Assembly: GCA_028278205.1 (NCBI GenBank)
Contig: JANQES010000125.1
Location: forward strand, 1-64,000
Source of the DNA: Rhodothermales bacterium
Lineage (GTDB): Bacteria > Bacteroidota > Rhodothermia > Rhodothermales > Bin80
Direction of reading: 5' to 3'
DNA: 64,000 nt
A program made the position numbers and the translations under genes. The notes under the pieces were generated by a model, which saw nothing but the letters and a program-made list of their open reading frames with translations, ran no database searches and had not been told where the DNA came from. Below are positions 43,149 to 51,331 of this stretch, piece after piece. How positions within the stretch are numbered: the first letter of the stretch is position 1; the number at the start of each line of letters is the position of its first letter.

Positions 43149-43925
43149 CGGCTCTGAGGACGGCGATTTCAACATCACCGCAATGATTCCCGCGTACTTT
43201 TCGCGATTTCCGCCGAAGCGGCCCAGCGCCGGGGCGTAGAGTTCGGAGATGGCGCCGTCGAGGTAGAGCGCGTCGGGGCAATTCAATGCTTCTTTGAAAA
43301 ACGTGGCGAAGTCGTAGAAGTTGACGGCGCCGTTGGAGATGACGAGAAAGACCGTGCCGTCGGGGCGCGCGCCGATGCCGCTACGCAGGCGGCAGTTCTG
43401 CGAGCCGGGCGTAAACGCCGGATGGATCGTGCCGCCGGAGACCAGCAGCGGCCCCGATTGCGTGGCATACCGAACCGGCCCGGCCACGGCCTCGAACTGC
43501 GACGCCTCGACGATGCGTGCGCCGGCGTCGGTCAGCAGGAAGACGCCGTTGGGTTTCAGATAAAAATTGCCGTTGCCGTCGTCGAGGTTGAGCGGATTTT
43601 TGACGACGCCGTCTTCGATGAACAGGCCGGTGGGGACGTAGCCCGGCTCGTAGATACCCGCGTTGGTGGCAGCGATGAGGCTGTCGCCTCGTGCAGCGGC
43701 CCACGCCTGCACGCGATCGAGTGTCAGAAAAGGGCTGCCGTCGGGCTGTTTCCAGACCAGCCGCAGCGCGTGCCGTTCCAGATCAATTTCGACCACGTCG
43801 AAGGGCCGGTCTGCCCGTAGCGTGCATTCCTGATTTTTAACCGACTGCACCAGCGACGAACAGCCGGCCAGGGCAGAGAGCAGCAGGAGCGCCAGAAGCG
43901 TCGGAATCCGGGTTCGGTTGTTCAA
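43146..43925 (-). CDS. Phosphodiester glycosidase (NAGPA/DUF2233) lipoprotein
   Basis: The 259-residue lipoprotein (lipobox LSALAGC) carries a NAGPA/DUF2233 domain: AATNAGIYEPGYVPTGLFIE, GNFYLKPNGVFLL, SGPLLVSGG, VFLVISNGAVNFYDFA and YLDGAISELY are family motifs. Members cleave sugar phosphodiester or related bonds in the envelope. The only available start is a TTG (43925) lying in repeat family G, with an in-frame stop just upstream, so the original 5' end may have been replaced by the repeat. Confidence 0.87.
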   Translation of the reverse strand: MNNRTRIPTLLALLLLSALAGCSSLVQSVKNQECTLRADRPFDVVEIDLERHALRLVWKQPDGSPFLTLDRVQAWAAARGDSLIAATNAGIYEPGYVPTGLFIEDGVVKNPLNLDDGNGNFYLKPNGVFLLTDAGARIVEASQFEAVAGPVRYATQSGPLLVSGGTIHPAFTPGSQNCRLRSGIGARPDGTVFLVISNGAVNFYDFATFFKEALNCPDALYLDGAISELYAPALGRFGGNREKYAGIIAVMLKSPSSEP

Positions 43926-44004
43926 GTGTTTTCGTGTTCAGGTGTTTTTGTGTGAGGGACAAAGAACTTAAACACTATAACACTCAAACACTATAACACT
44001 TGAA
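43921..44004. repeat. Word repeat family G (AACACTTGAACAC)
   Basis: CAAGTGTTTTCGTGTTCAGG and GTGTTTTTGTGTGAGG face TTAAACACTATAACACTC and AAACACTATAACACTTG. It spans the gap between the DUF2233 and SDR genes, supplying the start codon of the former and ending 5 bp from the stop of the latter. Confidence 0.75.
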
Positions 44005-44008
44005 AACC

Positions 44009-44806
44009 TTACCGCATCGATGCCGTCCAGCCGCCGTCTACGATCATCGAATGGCCGGTGACGTAAGAGGCGGCGTCGGAGCAGAGCCACAGCGCCGCCT
44101 CGGCGGCTTCGTCCGGCTTGCCGATGCGCCGCATCGGCACCATGCCGGTGTATTGGGCCTGGACGGCAGCGATTTTCGAGGGATCGCCGCCGGATATTTT
44201 TTGGAAGACGCCTTCGAGCATCGGCGTGTGGAAGGCGCCGGCCACGAGCGCGTTGATACGGATGCCCTGCTGTGCATAGTCTTGCGCTGCCGACTTGGTC
44301 AGCGCCAACACCCCGGCCTTACCGGCTGAGTAGAGCGCCCCCTGCGGCGACCCGCCCAATCCATTGACCGACGAGGTGTTGACGATAGCGCCGCCGGGCG
44401 GATCCTGGGCGAGCATCTGCCGGATCTCGTGCTTCATGCACAGCCACACGCCTTTGAGGTTGACACCCATCACCTCGTCGAACTCCTCCTCGTCGAAGTC
44501 GGCGGTGAGGGCGAAGGCGCCTTTGGCCACGGCGGCGTTGTTGAAGCCGTAATCGAGCCGGCCATAGACTTCGACCGTCCGGGCGACGAGGTGTTCTACG
44601 TCGGCGGCGTTGCCGACGTCGGCGCGTACAAAGACGGCCTCGCCGCCGGCTTCGACGATCTCGTGGGCGGCCTCTTCGCCGCGTTCGACGCCGCGCGCCG
44701 CGATGACCACACGCGCGCCGCGTTGAGCAAACAACCGCGCCGCCGCCCGCCCGATGCCCGAACTGCCGCCGGTGACGAGCGCTACTTTGCCTTCGAAATG
44801 TTGCAT
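44009..44806 (-). CDS. Short-chain dehydrogenase/reductase
   Basis: The start at 44806 (MQHFEGKVALVTGG) removes 38 codons read from repeat family H and its flank. The 265-residue classical SDR has the dinucleotide loop TGGSSGIGRA, NNAAVAKG, active-site Ser in NTSSVNG, YSAGK (Tyr and Lys) and a C-terminal YVTGHSMIVDGGWT. VIAARGVERGEEAAHEI with Arg after the second strand suggests NADP(H). It is an oxidoreductase of unknown substrate. Confidence 0.94.
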   Translation of the reverse strand: MQHFEGKVALVTGGSSGIGRAAARLFAQRGARVVIAARGVERGEEAAHEIVEAGGEAVFVRADVGNAADVEHLVARTVEVYGRLDYGFNNAAVAKGAFALTADFDEEEFDEVMGVNLKGVWLCMKHEIRQMLAQDPPGGAIVNTSSVNGLGGSPQGALYSAGKAGVLALTKSAAQDYAQQGIRINALVAGAFHTPMLEGVFQKISGGDPSKIAAVQAQYTGMVPMRRIGKPDEAAEAALWLCSDAASYVTGHSMIVDGGWTASMR

Positions 44807-44877
44807 GATCGGTCTCATAGGATGAACAGAACTCCGGCAGTCCCAACCCCGCCTTTGAAGAAAGGATCCACCCCGTC

Positions 44878-44948
44878 GTTCGTATTGCGTACTGCGTATT
44901 CCGTTGGACAGAGCACCCATACGCAGTACGAACTACGCAATACGCATC
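44878..44948. repeat. Word repeat family H (CGTATTGCGTACTGCGTATT)
   Basis: TTCGTATTGCGTACTGCG faces ATACGCAGTACGAACTACGC and AATACGCAT around a short loop. It lies between divergently transcribed genes and does not touch either start codon. Confidence 0.75.
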
Positions 44949-45030
44949 CCATCTCCATATATTTAAAACCTCCGGGGCATCACGCTCTGCTTTCCCCAAT
45001 CCTCACCCTGCCATCTATCCTTCCGAGATC

Positions 45031-46053
45031 ATGCTATCGCTTCGTGTCGTCTTCGTCTTGGTCTGCGCCGGTTTGCTCGTTCTGGGGTGCAACAACTCCA
45101 GCGGCGGCAGCCAATCTGCCGGCGAAACCGACCGCGTCGTGCCTACGCCGCAGCATACGCTCACCAAAGACCAGACACACAATCGCTTCAGCGCCTCCAT
45201 CGACCCGGTGCTGACGGTGGCTTCGGGCGCCGTCGTTGAAGTCTATACCGAGGAGGCGTCGGACGGCCAGCTCACGCCGGCGTCTACGCCCGAAGATGTG
45301 CGCAACCTCGATTTCAGCCCCATCCACCCGCTCACCGGCCCGGTCTACGTCGAAGGCGCCGAGGTGGGCGACGTGCTGGCGGTGACGCTGCACCAGATCG
45401 AGATCGGCGAGTACGGCTGGAGCGCCGTCGTGCCCGGCTTCGGCTTCCTGGCCGATGAGTTTCCCGATCCCTACCTGAAGACGTTCACCTTCGAAGACGG
45501 CGACACCTACGCCACGTTCGCCAACGGCATCCGGATTCCGCTCGAACCCTTCCCCGGGGTGATGGGCGTCGCGCCCGACACCGACTCACTGCTCTCGACG
45601 ATCCCGCCCCGCCAGAACGGCGGCAACATGGACGATCCCCATCTGGTCGCGGGCACGACGGTGTATTTCCCTGTGCTGGTGCCCGGCGCGCTCTTTTCCA
45701 TCGGCGACACGCACGCGGCGCAGGGGCTCGGCGAAGTCTGCGGCACCGCCATCGAAGCGCCCATGCGCGTCATCTACGAGGTCAACGTCATCAAAAACAA
45801 ACCCTACCTCAAAGAGCCGCAGTACGAAACCGACGACTATTACGCCGTCACCGGCTTCGCCACGACCATCGACGAGGCCACCAAAAAAGCCACGCGCTAC
45901 ATGATCGACTACCTCGAAGCCGAACGCGGCCTCAGCCGCACCGACGCCTACGTCCTGGCCTCCCTCGCCGGCGACCTCCACATCGCCGAGGTCGTAGACG
46001 TGCCGCACATGCTCGTGACGATGCACGTGGCGAAGAGCCTGTTTGAGGATTGA
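45031..46053 (+). CDS. Acetamidase/formamidase-family lipoprotein
   Basis: The 340-residue protein has a lipoprotein signal (LVLGC) and an FmdA/AmdA fold: FSASIDPVLTVASGAVVEVYTEEA, VEGAEVGDVLAVTLHQI, RQNGGNMDDPHLVAGTTVYFPV and FSIGDTHAAQGLGEVCGTAIEAPM are the family motifs (metal ligands in the NGGNMD and GDTHAAQGDGE-like segments). Here the canonical QGDGE is QGLGE, a Gly-Asp to Gly-Leu change that may affect catalysis. Members hydrolyse short-chain amides; this copy is envelope-located, which is unusual for the family. Confidence 0.9.
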   Translation: MLSLRVVFVLVCAGLLVLGCNNSSGGSQSAGETDRVVPTPQHTLTKDQTHNRFSASIDPVLTVASGAVVEVYTEEASDGQLTPASTPEDVRNLDFSPIHPLTGPVYVEGAEVGDVLAVTLHQIEIGEYGWSAVVPGFGFLADEFPDPYLKTFTFEDGDTYATFANGIRIPLEPFPGVMGVAPDTDSLLSTIPPRQNGGNMDDPHLVAGTTVYFPVLVPGALFSIGDTHAAQGLGEVCGTAIEAPMRVIYEVNVIKNKPYLKEPQYETDDYYAVTGFATTIDEATKKATRYMIDYLEAERGLSRTDAYVLASLAGDLHIAEVVDVPHMLVTMHVAKSLFED

Positions 46054-46100
46054 TGCGGACTTTTAGGGCATTTTTACTACGTCAGTCGCTTCGCTCGTGT

Positions 46101-46226
46101 CAGTTGGATGTAAGCCTTCAAGATCGAAAGGGGGTAAGGGAGAGAGGGTGAAAGGGGGATTTTTTCGTTTTGTCTCCCTCTCCCCCTTTCCCCCTCTCTC
46201 CCTCTCGATTCAGGCAGAGCATACAA
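46101..46226. repeat. Word repeat family F, copy 4
   Basis: CAGTTGGATGTAAGCCTTCA and AGATCGAAAGGGGG open the element. Purine words and their pyrimidine complements follow, and it closes with CCCTCTCGATTCAGGCAGAG then CATACA. The word CGTCAGTCGCTTCGCTCGTGT precedes it. Shared flanks with copies 2 and 3 define the ends of the element better than the low-complexity arms do. Confidence 0.82.
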
Positions 46227-46259
46227 GCAACAGAAAAATGCTCTAAACCTCCGAGTCTG

Positions 46260-47168
46260 TCAATTCCATCTGGTTATCTGCCTTTTATCGGAACCGTCGG
46301 CATTCATGATAAAAAGGTGGGATTGTGATTCGAAGGCGATTTGGGTACCATCGGGAGACCATTCAGGATTGCCGCCATCGTCCGTAATTCTAAGCTGGTT
46401 GGAGCCGTCTGTATCCATTATGTAAATGCCCCGACCGCTCTCCCTGTGCGATTCAAACGCAATCCTGGAGCCGTCCGGAGACCAGGCGGGGAAGGAATCG
46501 TCATACGCATCATGGGTCAACCGGACGGTATTCGACCCGTCTGCATTCATCACATAGATCTCCCAGTTGCCCGGACTGACATCCCGGTTTGATATAAACG
46601 CGATCTTGGCGCCATCCGGAGACCAGGCGGGATGTCTATTATTGGTGGCATTGTTCGTTATGTTGCGCACGTTGGAGCCGTCGGCATCCACTACATAGAT
46701 CTCGGCAATGGTACCGGTATGTTGCCAGAGCGCAAACTTGGAGCCATCCGGGGACCATGCGATGCCTCCATACGGGACGGTAGGGTCGAATAATCGTCTG
46801 ATATTAGAGCCGTTTGCCTCCATGACGTAAATACTGCTTCCCCTGTTAAATACGATCCGGGCGCCATCCGGAGACCAATGCGGATCGCTGAGAGAAAACA
46901 CATCATCCGTCAACCTGCTGATCGTCGAACCGTCGGCCTCCATGACGTAGATCTCGTAATCGAAGGAACTATCGGGGTTTGAAATGAAAGCGATCTTTGT
47001 GCCGTCTGGAGACCAATGCGGGTCGCTGGCAATACGAGAATAGGTATACGGTCCCGGAGGAATGTCAAAAAACTCAAGATCGATACCCAGATCATCGCCC
47101 ACGGGATCGCAGGAAACGAGTGAACCGAGAAGCAGGCCGCTCAACAGAAGTAGAAGGGTGCGTTTCAT
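46260..47168 (-). CDS. TolB-like beta-propeller lipoprotein
   Basis: The start at 47168 gives a lipoprotein signal (LLGSLVSC). The 302-residue protein is six propeller blades, each with a W(S)PDG(T/A)KIAF strand and an (I)YVM(N/E)ADGS strand (for example DPHWSPDGARIVF and NWEIYVMNADGS), typical of TolB/WD40-like PD40 repeats. Such proteins are periplasmic or surface recognition modules; none of the Pal-binding or Tol partners is encoded here. An alternative start 7 codons upstream is possible. Confidence 0.85.
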   Translation of the reverse strand: MKRTLLLLLSGLLLGSLVSCDPVGDDLGIDLEFFDIPPGPYTYSRIASDPHWSPDGTKIAFISNPDSSFDYEIYVMEADGSTISRLTDDVFSLSDPHWSPDGARIVFNRGSSIYVMEANGSNIRRLFDPTVPYGGIAWSPDGSKFALWQHTGTIAEIYVVDADGSNVRNITNNATNNRHPAWSPDGAKIAFISNRDVSPGNWEIYVMNADGSNTVRLTHDAYDDSFPAWSPDGSRIAFESHRESGRGIYIMDTDGSNQLRITDDGGNPEWSPDGTQIAFESQSHLFIMNADGSDKRQITRWN

Positions 47169-47244
47169 GATAGAGTACGCGGTGCGCATGATCTTCCTCC
47201 GTTCGACGAGTGATGGCAAACCATCGGTCTGTTTCGTTTAAGGA

Positions 47245-47361
47245 GGACGCCAGGCAACGTCGCCTTCCCTGGAACCATAATGCTATAAATGAATGATGAG
47301 GAAGACGCGAAGAGCGCGTAGCGATACATAGTAGCGCGCCGTTTCGTGTTGCCTGACGTCC
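47245..47361. other. Long-range inverted repeat in a leader region
   Basis: GGACGCCAGGCAAC (47245-47258) pairs with GTTGCCTGACGTCC (47348-47361), 13 of 14 bases, across about 90 nt that contain further GC-rich pairing (GCGCG words). It lies upstream of the TolB-like gene on the same strand and is not one of the word repeats. The 47169-47506 gap holds no gene that I can support. Confidence 0.5.
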
Positions 47362-47506
47362 GCCAAAGGCGTCTCCGGCCAATAGACAAAAAAGCGGCAT
47401 AGGAGGCTACCAGCCTGCCGACACATCCGTCAACGGAAACGACATGTCGCTAGCGTGATGGTTTTTGTCGGATGCGTAAAGCCAAAAAAGAGAGGAAGAC
47501 GCACCG

Positions 47507-49816
47507 TCAGGCAGACCCGGCGGTGCGATATTCGGAGGGCGACACGCCAAAGACTTCCCGGAAGCGCGTGGCGAAGTACGTCGGGTTGTTGAAGCCTACT
47601 TCGTAGGCAATCTCTGTGACGGTGCCGGCCTGTTGTTCGAGAAGCTGCGCGGCTCGTTTGAGCCGCAGGAGCCGGATGAATTCCGTGGGGGTCTGATCGG
47701 TGAGGGCGCGCAGCTTGCGTTGGAGCTGGCGCAGCCCCATGGTCATCGCACCGGCCAAAGCATCGACGTTAAAGGTTTCGTCGGCCATATGCTCCTCAAC
47801 GACTTCGCGCGCGCGGTCAATAAACACCTCGTCGGCGGATTTGACCGTGATGCTATTGGGTTCGATCAGGATCTGCTGGCTGAAACGCGCTCGCAGCTTG
47901 CGTCGGAGGGCGATCAGGTTGCGCACCCGCGCGCGCAACTCGTCTGCGTTGAAGGGCTTAAACAGGTAGTCGTCGGCGCCGGTCTCCAGGCCTTCGACTT
48001 TGCTCTCGTCTGTGGCTCTGGCCGTCAGCAGGATGACCGGGATGTGATTGAGGAGCGCATCAGCCTTGATGGCCCGGCACAGGGCAAATCCATCCATTCG
48101 GGGCATCATCACGTCGGCGATGATCAGGTCCGGCACGACGGCTCTGGCCTTTTCCAGCGCGTCCTGGCCGTCACGGGCCTCCACCACGTGATATGCCTGC
48201 TCCAGACAATCTCGCAAGAATGCACGGACGTCCGCGTTATCATCTACAATCAGCAGGCTCTCAACGTCGCCAGATGCCTCACGCGGCCTTGTCTCTGCCC
48301 GTATCGCCTCGCTCGGGGCCGGCTCGTAGCGCGTAGACGGTGTAGGCGCTCGCACCGCGCCGCCGGGGTGTTTTTCTTCGAGCTGGTCGTCGCCGAGATG
48401 GTCGCGGCCTTTGGGCAAGGTGACCGTGAACTCGCTGCCGAAGCCCGGCTCGCTCTCGACACGGATTGCGCCGCCGTGTAGTTCGGCCAACTCTTTCACC
48501 AGCGCCAGCCCGATGCCTGTTCCGCCGCGCGCTTGTCCAGCCGCGCCCTCCATCTGGCGGAACCGATCGAAGATATACGCTACCTGATCTGCCGGAATAC
48601 CCGGACCGGTATCCTTGACGCTGATCTCGACCGCCCCGGCGTCCTCATTACCCGTCTCCGAAACACGCACGCGGATCGTGCCGCCCTCGGGCGTAAACTT
48701 GAAGGCATTGGAGAGCAGGTTGAAGAGGATTTTCTCGACCTTGTCGGCGTCAAAGTAGAGGTCAATCTCCTCACGAACAGCATGGAATTGCAGATCAATC
48801 TTTTTACGCCCGGCATAGGAGGCGAAGGCCTGCACGAGGCCTTTCAGGTACCGAATGATATTGCCGTGCTGCGCCCTGACCTGCATGCTGCCGGCTTCCA
48901 ACTTAGACAGGTCTAAGAGTTGGTTGATCAGCCGAAGCAGGCGGTGGGCGTTGCGATGCATCACCTCAAGTTGCGGGCGATCATGGGCCTCGATGGGGCT
49001 GCCGGACCGCGCGAGGAAGGTTTCGAGGGGGCCGAGGATCAGCGTGAGCGGGGTGCGAAACTCGTGCGAGATATTGGCAAAGAACCGGGTCTTGAGCCGG
49101 TCCGATTCTATCAGCTTCTCAGCTTGTTCCGTAACCCGTGCTTTAAGCCGTTCGGTTCTTTGACGGGTCTTGTACTGCTCGTACCGGCTGTGGTATAACA
49201 GGCCGCTGATCCCTGTGCAGGCTACCAGGACGAGGAAGGCATAGACATAAAACCCTGGACTTAGCGCCGCCGCCTCATGCTCCAGGAACGGCGGCAGCAT
49301 CCAATAACTCAGAAAATACACGCCCCATAAAACAGAAAAATATCCCAGGGCCTGCCGGGGTGGGTACGGGATCGCGGCGATGATGATGAGCATGGCGATG
49401 CTCAGGTAACGATCCGAATGAAACCCTTCATCCGCCTCGTAGAATCCCTGCACGAAGTCGTCGACCAGCACCGTAAGGCCGATCACGAGCACGATGAAGG
49501 CGCCGAGGGGACGCGCCCAGCGAGGCCCGAAGCGCGTGCGAGCCAGGATGAGGTAGACGAAGCAGATCGCGATGATGATCAGGCGGTCCCAGAGGACGAT
49601 GGCGGTGGGATCGTTATAGTCAAGGTCGATACCCCATCCGGCCAGGATATATGCTCCCACGTTGGAGGCCGCTCCGACGATGCCGATAGCGCCGGCCACG
49701 ACCATGCCTTTGCGGCACAGCCGCAGAATGATGTCTCGGAAGCCTGGATCTTGCTCGTACGCAGCCGTTGCGACGAAGCGAGCCCAGGTTACGGTCAGTA
49801 ATCTGGCGAGAGACAT
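47507..49816 (-). CDS. Hybrid two-component sensor/regulator with AraC output (HTCC)
   Basis: The ATG at 49816 gives 769 residues combining a whole pathway in one chain: about six N-terminal membrane helices (about 40-210), a coiled linker, a kinase core with H-box SHEFRTPLTLILGP, N-box NLLSNAFKF, G1 DTGPGIP and G2 GGTGIGLAL, a receiver (about 510-630, SLLIVDDNADVRAFL, acceptor in IIADVMMPRMDG, FKPF), and an AraC-type DNA-binding domain ending GFNNPTYFATRFREVFGVSPSEYR. Unlike gut Bacteroides members, it lacks a periplasmic propeller sensor and has only membrane helices at the N-terminus. Targets are unknown. Confidence 0.92.
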   Translation of the reverse strand: MSLARLLTVTWARFVATAAYEQDPGFRDIILRLCRKGMVVAGAIGIVGAASNVGAYILAGWGIDLDYNDPTAIVLWDRLIIIAICFVYLILARTRFGPRWARPLGAFIVLVIGLTVLVDDFVQGFYEADEGFHSDRYLSIAMLIIIAAIPYPPRQALGYFSVLWGVYFLSYWMLPPFLEHEAAALSPGFYVYAFLVLVACTGISGLLYHSRYEQYKTRQRTERLKARVTEQAEKLIESDRLKTRFFANISHEFRTPLTLILGPLETFLARSGSPIEAHDRPQLEVMHRNAHRLLRLINQLLDLSKLEAGSMQVRAQHGNIIRYLKGLVQAFASYAGRKKIDLQFHAVREEIDLYFDADKVEKILFNLLSNAFKFTPEGGTIRVRVSETGNEDAGAVEISVKDTGPGIPADQVAYIFDRFRQMEGAAGQARGGTGIGLALVKELAELHGGAIRVESEPGFGSEFTVTLPKGRDHLGDDQLEEKHPGGAVRAPTPSTRYEPAPSEAIRAETRPREASGDVESLLIVDDNADVRAFLRDCLEQAYHVVEARDGQDALEKARAVVPDLIIADVMMPRMDGFALCRAIKADALLNHIPVILLTARATDESKVEGLETGADDYLFKPFNADELRARVRNLIALRRKLRARFSQQILIEPNSITVKSADEVFIDRAREVVEEHMADETFNVDALAGAMTMGLRQLQRKLRALTDQTPTEFIRLLRLKRAAQLLEQQAGTVTEIAYEVGFNNPTYFATRFREVFGVSPSEYRTAGSA

Positions 49817-49904
49817 GATGAACGGCAAGAATGGTGTTCAGCGAACGCTCCATGAACAACCGCCGGGCATTCGCCCTGACAATGTAAACAATCGGCCAGG
49901 AAAA

Positions 49905-50555
49905 TCACGCCAGCCTGTACGACAGGCACCAGTAGTACGTAAAATCCACAAAACGAACGTCTGCGCCGGCCTCGCCAACGACACCGCGGAGTTCGGCTTC
50001 CGTCGGAAAATTCTTAAGCACGCGATGCCGCGAGCCATCAGCCAGGCGGCGATCCTGATACGTGTTGCCGTCCTCATCCGTCCCACTGATCGGCGTGCTG
50101 CTGCCCTCTACATATTGGTTATCGATCAAAACCGCCGTCGCCCCCGATTGCAGCCTCCCGTGAAACGATTTCAGAAAATCAGCCTGCCTGCTTTTCTGAA
50201 TGTGCGACCACCAGAAGCCCGCAAAGCCGCCGTTGAAATCGCCCGTGACGGTATCGAGGGCGTAGGCATCGGCCTGCTCGAAGCGCACTCGATTTGGCGG
50301 ATACGCTTTGGCCTGCGCTACGTCGAGCACCTCGGCTGAGGCGTCGGTAGCGAGCATCGACCGCGTGAAGGGCGCCAGGTGGGCCGTCCAGTAGCCTGTG
50401 CCACAGGCCACCTCCAGCACGTCGCGCCCGGCCAGGAGCTTGATGAGGTAGGCTTTGAGCAGGGCCAGCTTGATCTGGCGTTCGGGTTTTTGATAGATCT
50501 GTTCATATTCCGCGGCCCGCCGGGCGTAGTAGTCGAGAAGCGTCTGGTCTTTCAT
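49905..50555 (-). CDS. Class I SAM-dependent methyltransferase
   Basis: The ATG at 50555 gives 216 residues. Motif I is VLEVACGTGYWTAHL, motif II ATDASAEVL, and WWSHIQKSRQADFL with VLIDNQYVEGS marks the later strands. The DYYARRAAEYEQIY N-terminus is common in small-molecule methyltransferases. Substrate unknown. It overlaps nothing, with the PIN-domain gene 11 bp upstream on the same strand. Confidence 0.88.
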   Translation of the reverse strand: MKDQTLLDYYARRAAEYEQIYQKPERQIKLALLKAYLIKLLAGRDVLEVACGTGYWTAHLAPFTRSMLATDASAEVLDVAQAKAYPPNRVRFEQADAYALDTVTGDFNGGFAGFWWSHIQKSRQADFLKSFHGRLQSGATAVLIDNQYVEGSSTPISGTDEDGNTYQDRRLADGSRHRVLKNFPTEAELRGVVGEAGADVRFVDFTYYWCLSYRLA

Positions 50556-50566
50556 GACAAAGAACC

Positions 50567-50983
50567 TCATCGATCAGATAACATCGGGGTGAAGCCGGCC
50601 TGGCGGAAGTGATGGTCAGAAGTAAACGCGTCGGTAATGCCTCGATCTTGCATGACGATAAAGGAAATGCAATCGACGAGTCCCCATTCTTTATCCAGAC
50701 GTTGACGGAATAGTTCGAAGCCCCGCCGATAAAGTGATTCCGACAGGGGGATGACTTCTATGGTGGGGTCTCGATCCAGGTATTCCAGCATGCCTATCGC
50801 GGTATGCCGGAAACGAGGCGTTGACAATGCATTACCGATTTCCAGCACAACGGCCCGCGTCGTTACTTGTCGAAGCCTTCGCCGCTCAACATCGGTGGCT
50901 AGTTCCAAAGCCTTCTTATGATGCTGGTCTCGCCGGGATGCAAGCGCGACGGCATACGACGTGTCCAAGAAAACCTCAGTCAT
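50567..50983 (-). CDS. PIN-domain ribonuclease toxin (VapC-like)
   Basis: The 138-residue PIN domain carries the acidic metal-binding residues: Asp7 in FLDTSY, the Glu in VLEIGNAL, Asp in LVDCISF and Asp in TSDHHF. VapC-type toxins cleave tRNA or rRNA. The start overlaps the stop of the upstream gene by 8 bp, as expected for a toxin following its antitoxin. Confidence 0.88.
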   Translation of the reverse strand: MTEVFLDTSYAVALASRRDQHHKKALELATDVERRRLRQVTTRAVVLEIGNALSTPRFRHTAIGMLEYLDRDPTIEVIPLSESLYRRGFELFRQRLDKEWGLVDCISFIVMQDRGITDAFTSDHHFRQAGFTPMLSDR

Positions 50984-51329
50984 GCCTCAGGTCGCCGTAG
51001 AGGTAATCGTCAATTCGTTCAGACCAGTCCTCAGGTCCATCAAGCTTAAGCGAGCGGGCGTAGTGTAGAAAGGAGTAAGGCTCACCAAGCTTGGGTTTTT
51101 GGGGGCTGGATGAAGGCTCTGTCTCCTCGTACGCCCGTTCTTCTTGAACAGCGCCGTTCTTTTTGTGAATCACCAGCCGGCTGGGTTTTCGGTTGGCGGC
51201 ATAGCTGCGTGCCTGCCGCACGGCCTCATCCTTTGTGTGGTGGATGCTTGAGGCCCGGCGCGCGCCCTCGCGCTGGACGGCCCATCCCGTTTTGCGAGGA
51301 AGCACGTGGTACGTCGTATACGTTGCCAT
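50976..51329 (-). CDS. DUF2188-containing candidate antitoxin
   Basis: This 117-residue protein starts at the ATG at 51329. The N-terminal half (MATYTTYHVLPRKTGWAVQ, then AVRQARSYAANRKPSRLVIHKKNG) matches DUF2188. The C-terminal part (YSFLHYARSLKLDGPEDWSERIDDYLYGDLRHD) is of the type seen in antitoxins that wrap a PIN toxin. It overlaps the PIN gene, so the two probably form one toxin-antitoxin module. The fusion with DUF2188 in place of a classical AbrB or RHH DNA-binding domain is unusual. Confidence 0.75.
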   Translation of the reverse strand: MATYTTYHVLPRKTGWAVQREGARRASSIHHTKDEAVRQARSYAANRKPSRLVIHKKNGAVQEERAYEETEPSSSPQKPKLGEPYSFLHYARSLKLDGPEDWSERIDDYLYGDLRHD

Positions 51330-51331
51330 GG

